NCBI GenBank assembly: GCA_020722685.1
Contig: DYKH01000037.1
Span: 1-41,686, forward strand
Origin: Caldithrix sp.
Lineage (GTDB): Bacteria; KSB1; UBA2214; DYKH01
Direction of reading: 5' to 3'
Length of the DNA stretch: 41,686 nucleotides
Below, in pieces: positions 26,687 through 34,071 of this stretch. A model generated the notes under the pieces. That model saw only the letters and a list, made by a program, of their open reading frames with translations, was not told the DNA's origin and ran no database searches. Position 1 is the stretch's first letter. Each line of letters starts with the position of its first letter. Position numbers and translations under genes: made by a program.

Positions 26687-27012
26687 GCAGCCGGCTTTGA
26701 TTAGCGAATACTCCTTTTGTGAACACTTCGCCGAATCCATTTTCAGCCAAATGAACTATTTTTCGCGAATACCTTAGCTTGAATGTTGGTGGACCTCTTG
26801 CGGAGCGCCCTATCAGAGGTCTTTTTCATTTGCAGTCTTTTTTTACGGGGTGGAAATACTGTCGGCTGCGACTTTTTTCGCCGTGTTTTTTTGCTAGCAT
26901 GGAATAAAGGAAGCCGAGTGCGCTTTATAGAAAGTGTGATTTCGGAATCTCGTTTTCTGCCGATATTCACTGCCAATCGATATTTCAGGAGGAAGCGAAA
27001 GGAGGTTTTCCT
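26687..27012. other. Intergenic region before the OsmC gene
   Basis: A 325-base A/T-rich gap. An open frame starting at 26783 has no ribosome-binding site and would overlap the OsmC gene, so I do not call it. No repeat or RNA gene seen. Confidence 0.45.
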
Positions 27013-27441
27013 ATGCCAGTTAGAACTGCTGATGCCGTTTGGGAAGGGAATCTAAAGAATGGTAAAGGCAAAATGCGATTTGGGGGTGGCGCCTTTGAAG
27101 GTAATTACTCCTTCTCTTCGCGCTTTGAGGAGGGAAAAGGAACCAATCCGGAAGAGCTCCTCGGGGCCGCGCACGCCGGTTGTTTTTCCATGGCTTTTTC
27201 CAACGGATTGGACTTGGCGGGTTTTACTCCCAAACGGGTAAGCACCAACGCCAGAGTCTTTCTCGAAAAAGGGGGCGATGGCTTTAGAATCACCAAAATA
27301 GAGTTGCAGACGGAAGCCCAAGTTCCCGGGATTGATGAGGCAACTTTTCAAAGCCAAGCCGAATCGGCAAAGAAAAACTGTCCAGTATCTCAAGCCCTAA
27401 AGGGCGTGGAGATTCGGGTGAACGCCAAGCTTTTAAGCTGA
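27013..27441 (+). CDS. osmC: OsmC-family hydroperoxide reductase
   Basis: A 142-aa thiol peroxidase of the OsmC/Ohr superfamily that reduces organic hydroperoxides and some inorganic ones in the cytoplasm. The N-terminal strands read TADAVWEGNLKNGKGKM and FSSRFEEGKGTNPEELLGAAHAGCFSMAFS. The peroxidatic cysteine is in AAHAGCFSM and the second in KKNCPVSQAL, with the conserved ITKIELQTEAQVPG strand between. A textbook AAAGGAGG lies eight bases before the ATG, suggesting strong translation. It is monocistronic, with 220 bases to the next gene. Confidence 0.95.
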   Translation: MPVRTADAVWEGNLKNGKGKMRFGGGAFEGNYSFSSRFEEGKGTNPEELLGAAHAGCFSMAFSNGLDLAGFTPKRVSTNARVFLEKGGDGFRITKIELQTEAQVPGIDEATFQSQAESAKKNCPVSQALKGVEIRVNAKLLS

Positions 27442-27665
27442 GTTGCTTAGTAAGTAAAAGTTGTCTTCTCCATTGTGACGTTGCGTTTTTCATTTGGGAT
27501 GGTTAGCTGATTGCTCACAAAATGCCGGCAATCTCATTGTCAGTCTGCTGGAAATTTCCTAACATTAGTTAGAGCGCTGTTCGTGGGACCGAATCAGACA
27601 TTGCTGCTTCACCATGCAACTGTGGATTAATTGTACCGCTATTTTCGCAAATGGAGGGCAAGCAT

Positions 27666-28823
27666 ATGAATACGATCTCAAGACAAGAGCTTGACAGTTT
27701 GATAAGCAAGAATGAGGGGCCTTGTGTTTCCATTTTCCTACCCACGGCTCGAACCGGAGCCGAGACTCTACAGCCGCACATTAGATTGAGAAACCTGCTG
27801 CGCGAAGCTTCCGAACGATTGGCCGGCAGCGGGCTGCGAAGCTTGGACATAAAAAAGATGATAGAACCGGCTCAGGGACTGGTCGCCGACAGCCTCTTTT
27901 GGAAGCATCAAGAGGATGGTTTGGCGCAGTTTTTAGCAGTTGGATTTTTCCGTTCTTTCAAATTGCCCGTCGGGGTCAAGGAAGTGTTGGTCGTTGCCAA
28001 CCGTTTTCATATCAAACCGCTCCTGCCATTGTTGAGCAGTGACACCCGGTTTTATGTCTTGGGGCTGAGCCAAAAAGAAGTCAAGTTGTTTCGGGGTGAT
28101 CATTTTGACATTGAACAGGTCAAAATCAAGGACGTTCCGCAAAGTCTGGCCGAAGTGCTGAAATACGAAAATCCTGAAAAGCAGCTTCCCGTTCGCAATC
28201 GCCCGGCGCAGATCAAGGGTACTAAAACTTCGACCTTTCACGGTCATGGCAGTGGCCCGGATGACGTTATACACAAGAAAGAGATCTTGCGCTTTTTTCA
28301 ACGGGTGAACAAGGGACTGCACGATTATCTGCGCGAAGAGCGCATTCCTTTGGTGATTGCCGGAATGGAGTATCTGTTGCCCATCTATCGTGAATGCAAC
28401 ACCTATCCGCATTTGACCAAGAAAGGCATTGCCGGCAACGCAGACGTTCTACCGCCGGAGGTGCTGCATGCACGGGCCTGGTCCATTTTGCAGCCGTACT
28501 TTCAAAAGGAACAAGAAGCCGCCAGAATGCAGTATGAGAGATTTGCCGGCAGCGAGCGCGCCTCCAATCTCCTCCAAGAGGTCCTGCCCGCCGCTTGTAA
28601 GGGAAGAGTGGAATCTCTTTTTGTTGCCTTAGACGAGCAGCAATGGGGCACTTTCGATTCACAGATAGGGCGGATCACTTTGCAGGCAAAATCCGAATTC
28701 GGGAATGAAGATTTGCTGAATTTGGCCGCCATCCAGACCATTACCCGAAACGGCGTTGTATTTGCGGTGGAACGAGAACACGTTCCCGACAAGGGACTAC
28801 TGGCTGCCGTTTATCGCTATTAG
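27666..28823 (+). CDS. Bacterial eRF1-like (baeRF-type) protein
   Basis: A 385-aa cytoplasmic protein with the layout of the bacterial archaeo-eukaryotic release-factor-like families. It opens with ISRQELDSLISKNEGPCVSIFLPTARTG, typical of baeRF proteins, where early residues of a release-factor domain are followed by RLRNLLREASERL. A middle part has FYVLGLSQKEVKLFRGD and a His/Gly-rich loop (FHGHGSGPDD). The last third has IPLVIAGMEYLLPIYRECNTYPHL and VESLFVALDEQQWG, the L30e-like end. The family is thought to act on stalled ribosomes or stress, without proof. GGAGGG supports the ATG at 27666 over one five codons earlier. OsmC upstream is also a stress gene. Confidence 0.75.
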   Translation: MNTISRQELDSLISKNEGPCVSIFLPTARTGAETLQPHIRLRNLLREASERLAGSGLRSLDIKKMIEPAQGLVADSLFWKHQEDGLAQFLAVGFFRSFKLPVGVKEVLVVANRFHIKPLLPLLSSDTRFYVLGLSQKEVKLFRGDHFDIEQVKIKDVPQSLAEVLKYENPEKQLPVRNRPAQIKGTKTSTFHGHGSGPDDVIHKKEILRFFQRVNKGLHDYLREERIPLVIAGMEYLLPIYRECNTYPHLTKKGIAGNADVLPPEVLHARAWSILQPYFQKEQEAARMQYERFAGSERASNLLQEVLPAACKGRVESLFVALDEQQWGTFDSQIGRITLQAKSEFGNEDLLNLAAIQTITRNGVVFAVEREHVPDKGLLAAVYRY

Positions 28824-29017
28824 ACCAAATTACCGGGGCGAACCCGGACGTGCCGTAACAGAACGAACTTTTTTGAACTCGCGGGAAAAAGGGCTTGCAA
28901 TTGATGGCGAAAGTTCAAATATTATTTGCGGCAAGGAAATATTCTTTGTAACCAATCACAGGATGCGGTCACCCCTGGTTGGTTATGCAGGGGTCTGTTT
29001 CTGTCGTGTTATGGAAA

Positions 29018-29045
29018 GGAGATTCCTGCATCCGCAGGAATGGCA
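29018..29045. repeat. GAGATTCC-type palindromic repeat, single copy
   Basis: GGAG followed by ATTCCTGC (29022-29029), the ATCC loop and GCAGGAAT (29034-29041), then GGCA. Same family as the pair at 24067-24131. The surrounding gap, 28824-29258, has no gene I can support. Confidence 0.85.
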
Positions 29046-29258
29046 GCACTGGCAGGACATCCCGTGATGGGTTACCATTCTTAACTCTCGTGGGATTTGG
29101 CATGCCAATGACTGAGCCGCACCTTCTGCTGCAATTCGAGAGTTCAACGATGTCTCAGTGTTCATCGCACTTTTCCAGTAAATATCACATCTGTCGATGC
29201 ACTGTTTTTCTAAACATTAAACAACAGCACCACATCATTACTCATTTTGGAGGGTAGT

Positions 29259-30383
29259 ATGAAAAGACTACTTGGTTCTACATTGTTCAAAGCCTGTTCG
29301 TTGGTTGTTTTGATCGGACTTGCTTTAAGCTTGGGCTTTGGCTGCAGCAAACATGTGGACAGCCCGAGCGCTCCGGTTGCGGAGCAAGCCGCTGAATTTA
29401 GCATCGACAATCCTCGGATTCAGGCGGTGATGGCGGTTCAGGAACGTAATACGCCGCAGTTGCTGTCCAACCCAGAAGTGGTCGGCACCGCGGTCGGTCT
29501 GACGGAAGACGGCACGCCGGCTATTCTGGTACTTGCCAAAACGGAAATCAAAACCCAAGCCCTGCAAAAAGGCATTGCTGGTAATGCAGTGCCCGAAAGC
29601 ATCGAAGGAATTCCGGTCCTCGTGGAGGTGACGGGAGTCATCCGTCCGTTCGCCGATCATAAGGCCAAACAGACGCCGCCCATTTCCTTGGGAACGTCCG
29701 GCGGTTGGCGGTACGATTTAGCCAATGGCTATTGCTGCAGCGGCACCTTGGGCTCTCTGGTTACAAAAGGCGGAAAGAACTACATTCTCAGTAACTACCA
29801 TGTATTCATGGGTGACATGGAGTTGGGCGGTAATGGAAGAGTAGCGGAGGCCGGAGACGAGGTGATCCAGCCCGGAATGGTGGACGTCAATTGCAACGCA
29901 GCGAATGCTCAGAATGTGGCCTTGTTGGAAGGCACCAGAACTCTTCCCAGCACCAACGTCGATGCGGCCATCGCCGAAATCATATCCGGCATGGTAAAGA
30001 CCAATGGCGACATTTTAGACATTGGCACCATTTCCAAGAACACTGTGGCTGCATCCGTTCGGCAAAAAGTGAAGAAAAGCGGGCGAACGACCGGCCTCAC
30101 CAGAAGTACGGTCAAAGGCCTCAACGCGACCGTCAGCGTGGCCTACGACACCGAATGTGCTGGAGACCCGGCATTCACAAAGACCTTCACCGGCCAGATC
30201 ATTGTCAAGAATGTCGGCAGCAGATTCTTAGCCAGCGGAGATTCCGGTTCACTCATGGTCGAGGACAAGTCAACAGGCGCCAGAGCGATCGGCCTGCTGT
30301 TTGCCGGGAGCTACACCACTGCGGTTGCTAATCCCATCGGCGAAGTTCTAAGCGTTTTGGGCGTCTCGATGGTTGGCAATTAA
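29259..30383 (+). CDS. Chymotrypsin-fold serine protease lipoprotein with N-domain (copy 1)
   Basis: A 374-aa exported protease. Signal peptide with a probable lipid-attached Cys29 (LGFGC). Residues about 51-131 form a small alpha/beta N-terminal domain with VVGTAVGLTEDG, AILVLAKT and IEGIPVLVEVTGVIRPF. The protease domain follows with GTLGSLVTKGGKNYILSNYHVF (His181), NVDAAIAEI (Asp235) and ASGDSGSLMV (Ser329), a complete catalytic triad, plus KKSGRTTGLT before the serine. It resembles Nal1-like trypsin-fold peptidases. The N-domain recurs alone in the next gene (30483) and in the second unit at 32351 and 33519. GGAGGG four bases before the ATG sets the start. The propeptide role of the N-domain is inference. 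Confidence 0.85.
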   Translation: MKRLLGSTLFKACSLVVLIGLALSLGFGCSKHVDSPSAPVAEQAAEFSIDNPRIQAVMAVQERNTPQLLSNPEVVGTAVGLTEDGTPAILVLAKTEIKTQALQKGIAGNAVPESIEGIPVLVEVTGVIRPFADHKAKQTPPISLGTSGGWRYDLANGYCCSGTLGSLVTKGGKNYILSNYHVFMGDMELGGNGRVAEAGDEVIQPGMVDVNCNAANAQNVALLEGTRTLPSTNVDAAIAEIISGMVKTNGDILDIGTISKNTVAASVRQKVKKSGRTTGLTRSTVKGLNATVSVAYDTECAGDPAFTKTFTGQIIVKNVGSRFLASGDSGSLMVEDKSTGARAIGLLFAGSYTTAVANPIGEVLSVLGVSMVGN

Positions 30384-30427
30384 AAAGGATTGCGGTTTTG
30401 GGGTTTGCGTTTTTAGAGGTTTTCAGG

Positions 30428-30468
30428 CACCTGCATTAGCCATTGCGTAATGCAGGTGTTTCTTTTTT
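30428..30468 (+). terminator. Intrinsic terminator between protease 1 and small lipoprotein 1
   Basis: CACCTGCATTA (30428-30438) and TAATGCAGGTG (30448-30458) form a perfect 11-bp stem around nine bases, followed by TTTCTTTTTT. It ends 15 bases before the small gene's start codon, as in the second unit. Confidence 0.9.
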
Positions 30469-30482
30469 GATGGCCCATTAAG

Positions 30483-30881
30483 ATGTTTCTCAAGTCAAAA
30501 CATGTTATAACCGAAAGGGCGGTAAAAGCGGCCCGACGGGAGTTAGGACGAAAAATCCGATGGAAAGTCTGCTGCGTTCTTGTGGCAATGGCCACCCTTG
30601 CGTGTCAACGAGAGATGAACCGGGAACCGAAGGAGCAAACGATCGTGCCTTCTCGCGACATCAATGAGGTGATGCAGGCGCATACCGCCGAGATGATGGC
30701 CCTGCCCGGTGTCGTAGGAATTTATGTCGGCGAAACCGACGAAGGCAAGCCGTGCATCAAGGTGATGGTAGTGGAAAAGACCGGGGAATTGGAGCAAAAA
30801 ATCCCCAAGACGCTGGAAGGCTATCCTGTGCTCATCGACGTAACTGGGGAAATCAAACCGCTGCCGAAAAAGAGTCCGTAG
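30483..30881 (+). CDS. Small lipoprotein carrying only the protease N-domain (copy 1)
   Basis: A 132-aa protein. It has a long basic N-region, a short hydrophobic core and Cys41 in ATLACQ, which could be lipidated. Residues about 59-127 repeat the N-terminal domain of the neighbouring protease: ALPGVVGIYVGETDEGKPCIKV, a KTGELEQKIPKTLEGYPVLIDVTGEI run, then stop. No catalytic domain follows. It lies 100 bases after protease 1 on the same strand and past a terminator. The ATG has no visible ribosome-binding site, and the long N-region leaves the true start uncertain. Possible roles are inhibitor, folding helper for the protease, or an unrelated ligand-binding unit; the first two are inferred from the domain match. 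Confidence 0.75.
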   Translation: MFLKSKHVITERAVKAARRELGRKIRWKVCCVLVAMATLACQREMNREPKEQTIVPSRDINEVMQAHTAEMMALPGVVGIYVGETDEGKPCIKVMVVEKTGELEQKIPKTLEGYPVLIDVTGEIKPLPKKSP

Positions 30882-30902
30882 AATTCGATGCGGCCACGGC
30901 CG

Positions 30903-31877
30903 TCAATGCCAGATTTCCCTGCCCATTTGCTCGACCCTTTTGCTCTTCATTGCCCGCCTAATCTCCGCTGCCCATGCCCCGCTTGGATTCGCGTCGTCGC
31001 GAAGCACCGGCGCTCCCTTGGTGTCTGGGACAAAACGATTGTCCCAGGCGTGGTTGCGCTGCACCACGGCCCAATGGGCGTAGGGATCATCGATGAACTC
31101 AAGCGGATGGCCAATCCATTCCGCTGGAAAATCGAGCTTGCGATTGGCAGCAAAGAGAATGACATTGCCTACCGCATTGGGCGGCTCCGTGGTGGGCAAG
31201 GCAATGACCTCGCTAAAGTGGGATTTCAGGGTCGCCGTCAAGGACTTGACAATCAGGTGATCCCAGCCCACAGCAATGGTGTTAATGGCCAAGACGCCTT
31301 GTGGGGCAAGGCGAGTTTGAGTCAAAGCAAATGCCTCTGTGCTGAGCAAGTCTAACGGCATCGAGCCATGAGCAAACACATCTATGACGATGACGTCATA
31401 GAGGCTGTTGTGGGTCAAGAGAAACATACGTCCCTCTTGTCGCACGACGTTGCTGCGCGCGGGATCGAAGCCGAACTGCGTGTGCGCAACCTGGACGATT
31501 GCAGAATCCGTCTCGATGACGTCCACGCGCCAGCTATCTTGGGCAAAAAGTTTTGCAATGGAACCGGTACCTAAGCCAAGGATCAGCACATCACCCGATT
31601 TGTCGAAAAAATACTTGACCAAATCCAATGCCACCACGTAGGAATTGATTGGTTTTCCTACGCGGGTATTTATGGCGCCATAGCGCATTCCATCGATCAG
31701 CAGAAACTTTTCTTCGCCTTTCTCTAAGATGCCGATTTTCGCATGGGTCTGTGAACGGATCATTCTTCTAAAAGTGTCGCCGACGAATGGACTTGTTATG
31801 CGAGTGCCGGGCAAGAGAAAGATTACGAGAGCTGCACCCAGCATGATGGCGGCGATCAGGAGTGAGAGTTTTTTCAT
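30903..31877 (-). CDS. Membrane-anchored spermidine-synthase-like protein
   Basis: A 324-aa polyamine-synthase-fold protein. A signal anchor (MKKLSLLIAAIMLGAALVIFLLPG) is followed by an N-terminal beta part with LLIDGMRYGAINTRV. The Rossmann domain has VLILGLGTGSIAKLFA, VDVIETDSAIVQVA, and VIVIDVFAHGSMPLDLLSTEAFALTQTRLAPQGVLAINT, with the DxFxxxxxP motif of the family. It lacks the usual tyrosines around the polyamine site, so a methyltransferase or other transferase role is possible. It runs opposite to its neighbours, its end only 21 bases from the end of the small lipoprotein gene. AAAGG precedes the ATG. Confidence 0.85.
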   Translation of the reverse strand: MKKLSLLIAAIMLGAALVIFLLPGTRITSPFVGDTFRRMIRSQTHAKIGILEKGEEKFLLIDGMRYGAINTRVGKPINSYVVALDLVKYFFDKSGDVLILGLGTGSIAKLFAQDSWRVDVIETDSAIVQVAHTQFGFDPARSNVVRQEGRMFLLTHNSLYDVIVIDVFAHGSMPLDLLSTEAFALTQTRLAPQGVLAINTIAVGWDHLIVKSLTATLKSHFSEVIALPTTEPPNAVGNVILFAANRKLDFPAEWIGHPLEFIDDPYAHWAVVQRNHAWDNRFVPDTKGAPVLRDDANPSGAWAAEIRRAMKSKRVEQMGREIWH

Positions 31878-31976
31878 CAGGCAGAACCTTTCGCGCTAAG
31901 CGTTCTGTATTCGCTGGCCGACAATTTACAAAATTGTGGAAAGAAGACAATGGAAAAATCTTTTTCAACAGCGACG

Positions 31977-31988
31977 GTCAGGCCTGAC
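31977..31988. promoter_or_regulatory. Perfect 12-bp palindrome upstream of the spermidine-synthase-like gene
   Basis: GTCAGGCCTGAC, about 100 bases before the minus-strand gene's start and in the gap shared with protease 2. It may be an operator for either gene; there is no second copy in the window. Confidence 0.35.
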
Positions 31989-32350
31989 TTCCGGGTTGCT
32001 ACGCATGTCTCACTGGCTGAATAGACGGAGCCGAGATTTCTATGACCGCCTTGGCGTCTATTGTTTCTTGATCGTGGCAGCAAGCACGACCAATTACCGC
32101 TTGACATTCTAAGAAAAGTTTGCTATCATGTTTCAGGAAAAGCGTGACGTCGGGGTTCCTGGAAAAAGAAACATCATTCTTATCGTTTAGTTTGATTTCG
32201 CGGCGGCTAGGATCATGAGTTGCTTCGGCGTCTGGGAAGAGCCTTTTGGGGAGGATTAGCTCGGCAATGTGCACCGGCATCGCATAAGAGCGGTTGGACT
32301 ACTTACTCATCCCGCTTCAATCCATTCACCCCAAGTTAGGAGGTTTTGCT
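31989..32350. other. Intergenic region upstream of protease 2
   Basis: About 360 bases between divergent genes. A minus-strand frame at 31999-32280 (93 codons) has no family motif or ribosome-binding site and I do not call it. The AGGAGG of protease 2 is at 32338-32343. Confidence 0.45.
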
Positions 32351-33433
32351 ATGATGGCAAAAACGTCAATTCCCTCGCTAAGGCTGTTGGTGGTCATGAG
32401 TGCGGTCGCGCTTTTACTCGCACTCCTTATTTCCTGTCAAAAGACGCCGGAACAATTGACTGCCCCGCCTTCTCAACATGAGTCGCTTGACGATCTTTCA
32501 GCTATCAATGTCTCCGTTAGCCAGAACCTTGACAAGGTTAAGGAGGTGCAAAAACGGCAGACCAATGGGCTGCTCAAGATCGATAACGTCATCGGCACCG
32601 GCGTTACCGCTTTCCCGGAGGGCGGCTACGCCATCAAAATTATGACACAAAAGGCCGGCATGGAGAACTCTCTCCCCAAAGTTTTGGAAGGCGTGCCCAT
32701 CATTGTCGCCAACATCGGCAAGGTCAACGCCCACGATGTCTTCACCGAGCGCTACCGGCCGGTGGAATGCGGCGTCTCAGGCGGCTCCTACAATTACTAC
32801 CGCAGTAATCAGCACGGCTACATTTACGATGGCGGCACCATCGGCTGCGTGGTGCAGAAGGCCGGCAAAAAGTACTTTTTAAGCAACAACCACGTTTTTG
32901 CCCATGCCAACCGCGAGCCAATCGGCGCTCCGGTCGTGCAGCCGGGACTGATTGATGTTGGCGGCGTGCAAAACCCCGAGGACATTGTTGCCAACCTGAG
33001 CGCCTTTAACAGGATTCTATTCGGGGCGCTGCGCAACACCAACGTCATCGACGCAGCCATCGCGGAAATCCAACCGGGCATCGAATTCAATTGCGCCATG
33101 ATCAGCGGTTACACGCCAAGCACTGTGGTCGCGACCGCGGAGATCGGCATGCCTGTCAAAAAGACCGGCCGCACAACCGGCTTGACTTTCGGGGAGGTGA
33201 CGGACGTCAATGTGACCATTGTCGTCAACTATGGGCTTGACGGCAAGGCGCGCTTTGACAATCAAATCGGCTTCACCGATATTGCCGACTCCGGTGATTC
33301 GGGATCCTTGGTAGTCACAGAAAGCGGCAACCAACCGCTCGGATTGGAATTTGCCGGCTCGGACGTTGCTTCCTTTGGCAATCCGATTCAGGCGGTATTG
33401 GATTACTTTGGTGTGCAGATTTGCGGCGACTAA
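32351..33433 (+). CDS. Chymotrypsin-fold serine protease lipoprotein with N-domain (copy 2)
   Basis: A 360-aa paralogue of the protease at 29259. Lipoprotein signal with canonical LISC and Cys29. N-domain at about residues 58-128 (VIGTGVTAFPEGGYAIKI, VLEGVPIIVANIGKV). The protease domain has YFLSNNHVF (His181), VIDAAIAEI (Asp234) and DSGDSGSLVV (Ser317), with KKTGRTTGLT before the serine. All three catalytic residues are kept, so it should be active. AGGAGG seven bases before the ATG at 32351 fixes the start; an ATG follows at once. It is the first gene of the second protease/small-lipoprotein unit. Target proteins are unknown; it would act in the periplasm or on the outer membrane. Confidence 0.86.
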   Translation: MMAKTSIPSLRLLVVMSAVALLLALLISCQKTPEQLTAPPSQHESLDDLSAINVSVSQNLDKVKEVQKRQTNGLLKIDNVIGTGVTAFPEGGYAIKIMTQKAGMENSLPKVLEGVPIIVANIGKVNAHDVFTERYRPVECGVSGGSYNYYRSNQHGYIYDGGTIGCVVQKAGKKYFLSNNHVFAHANREPIGAPVVQPGLIDVGGVQNPEDIVANLSAFNRILFGALRNTNVIDAAIAEIQPGIEFNCAMISGYTPSTVVATAEIGMPVKKTGRTTGLTFGEVTDVNVTIVVNYGLDGKARFDNQIGFTDIADSGDSGSLVVTESGNQPLGLEFAGSDVASFGNPIQAVLDYFGVQICGD

Positions 33434-33480
33434 CGAGGCGCTTTTCCTGCACCAAGAACCTTCAAACACAAGGAAACGGA

Positions 33481-33507
33481 AAGGGCTGACAGATGTCGGC
33501 CCTTTTT
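33481..33507 (+). terminator. Intrinsic terminator between protease 2 and small lipoprotein 2
   Basis: AAGGGCTGAC (33481-33490) pairs with GTCGGCCCTT (33495-33504) around AGAT with one G-U pair, followed by five T's overlapping the stem end. It ends about 12 bases before the small gene's ATG, exactly parallel to the first unit. Confidence 0.88.
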
Positions 33508-33518
33508 CGTTCGGATGT

Positions 33519-33857
33519 ATGAAAAAGCTAAACAAAATTTTGCTTTTCTGGTTCGTTTTATCTATATTTCATTGCCAACAGAGCACGGGGAAAAAGCAAG
33601 TTTCTCAAATGGCGGAGGAGCAAAAACAAATGTCTCAGCCGACGATTCAAGAAGTACGGAAAAAGCATCAAGATCAGATCATGGCTGTGCCGGGTGTCAT
33701 CGGGATCGGCATCGGCGCGGTTGACGATACTTTGGTCATCAAGGTGCTGGTGGCGAAAAAGACTGCGGAACTGGAGAGAAAGATTCCCATGACTCTGGAA
33801 GGTTATCAAGTCGTCATTCAGGAGACTGGCGTCATCCGGGCGTTAGGTAAGCAGTGA
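33519..33857 (+). CDS. Small lipoprotein carrying only the protease N-domain (copy 2)
   Basis: A 112-aa protein. Signal MKKLNKILLFWFVLSIFHC with Cys19, a less usual lipobox. Residues about 42-109 match the small protein at 30483 closely, about half identical by eye: MAVPGVIGIGIGAVDD, IKVLVAKKTAELERKIP, TLEGYQVVIQETG. It is closer to that protein than the two proteases' N-domains are to each other. It follows protease 2 by 85 bases beyond a terminator. The ribosome-binding site (CGGATG) is weak. The domain is probably the free form of the protease N-domain; inhibitor or folding factor are the options I consider. Confidence 0.78.
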   Translation: MKKLNKILLFWFVLSIFHCQQSTGKKQVSQMAEEQKQMSQPTIQEVRKKHQDQIMAVPGVIGIGIGAVDDTLVIKVLVAKKTAELERKIPMTLEGYQVVIQETGVIRALGKQ

Positions 33858-34071
33858 GGGATTTATGCGACAAGCGAGGAAACGGTAGCGAAGATACTTT
33901 GGCAAAATCTGGGAGGCTACTCTCAAAGATCAAAGGGAGCGGAGAATGCCTTTTCCCTGCCTGAAGCAGCCTCCGCAGGTTGAAAGTACTCAGTCTTTTG
34001 ATTGGTGTGTGACGTCGTGCGTCGGCGCGTTTCGCCCAAATGGTGGAAGCGATAGGAGGAAATGGAAAATC

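Noticed and set aside
26783..27055. Plus-strand 90-codon frame before OsmC
   Set aside because: It would overlap the well-supported OsmC start and has no ribosome-binding site.
31999..32280. Minus-strand 93-codon frame upstream of protease 2
   Set aside because: No recognisable domain, start signal or hydrophobic pattern; likely chance.
33885..33915. Second copy of the MITE end (TTTGGCAAAATC)
   Set aside because: Only a partial match to the terminal repeat, with no partner end and no target duplication nearby.
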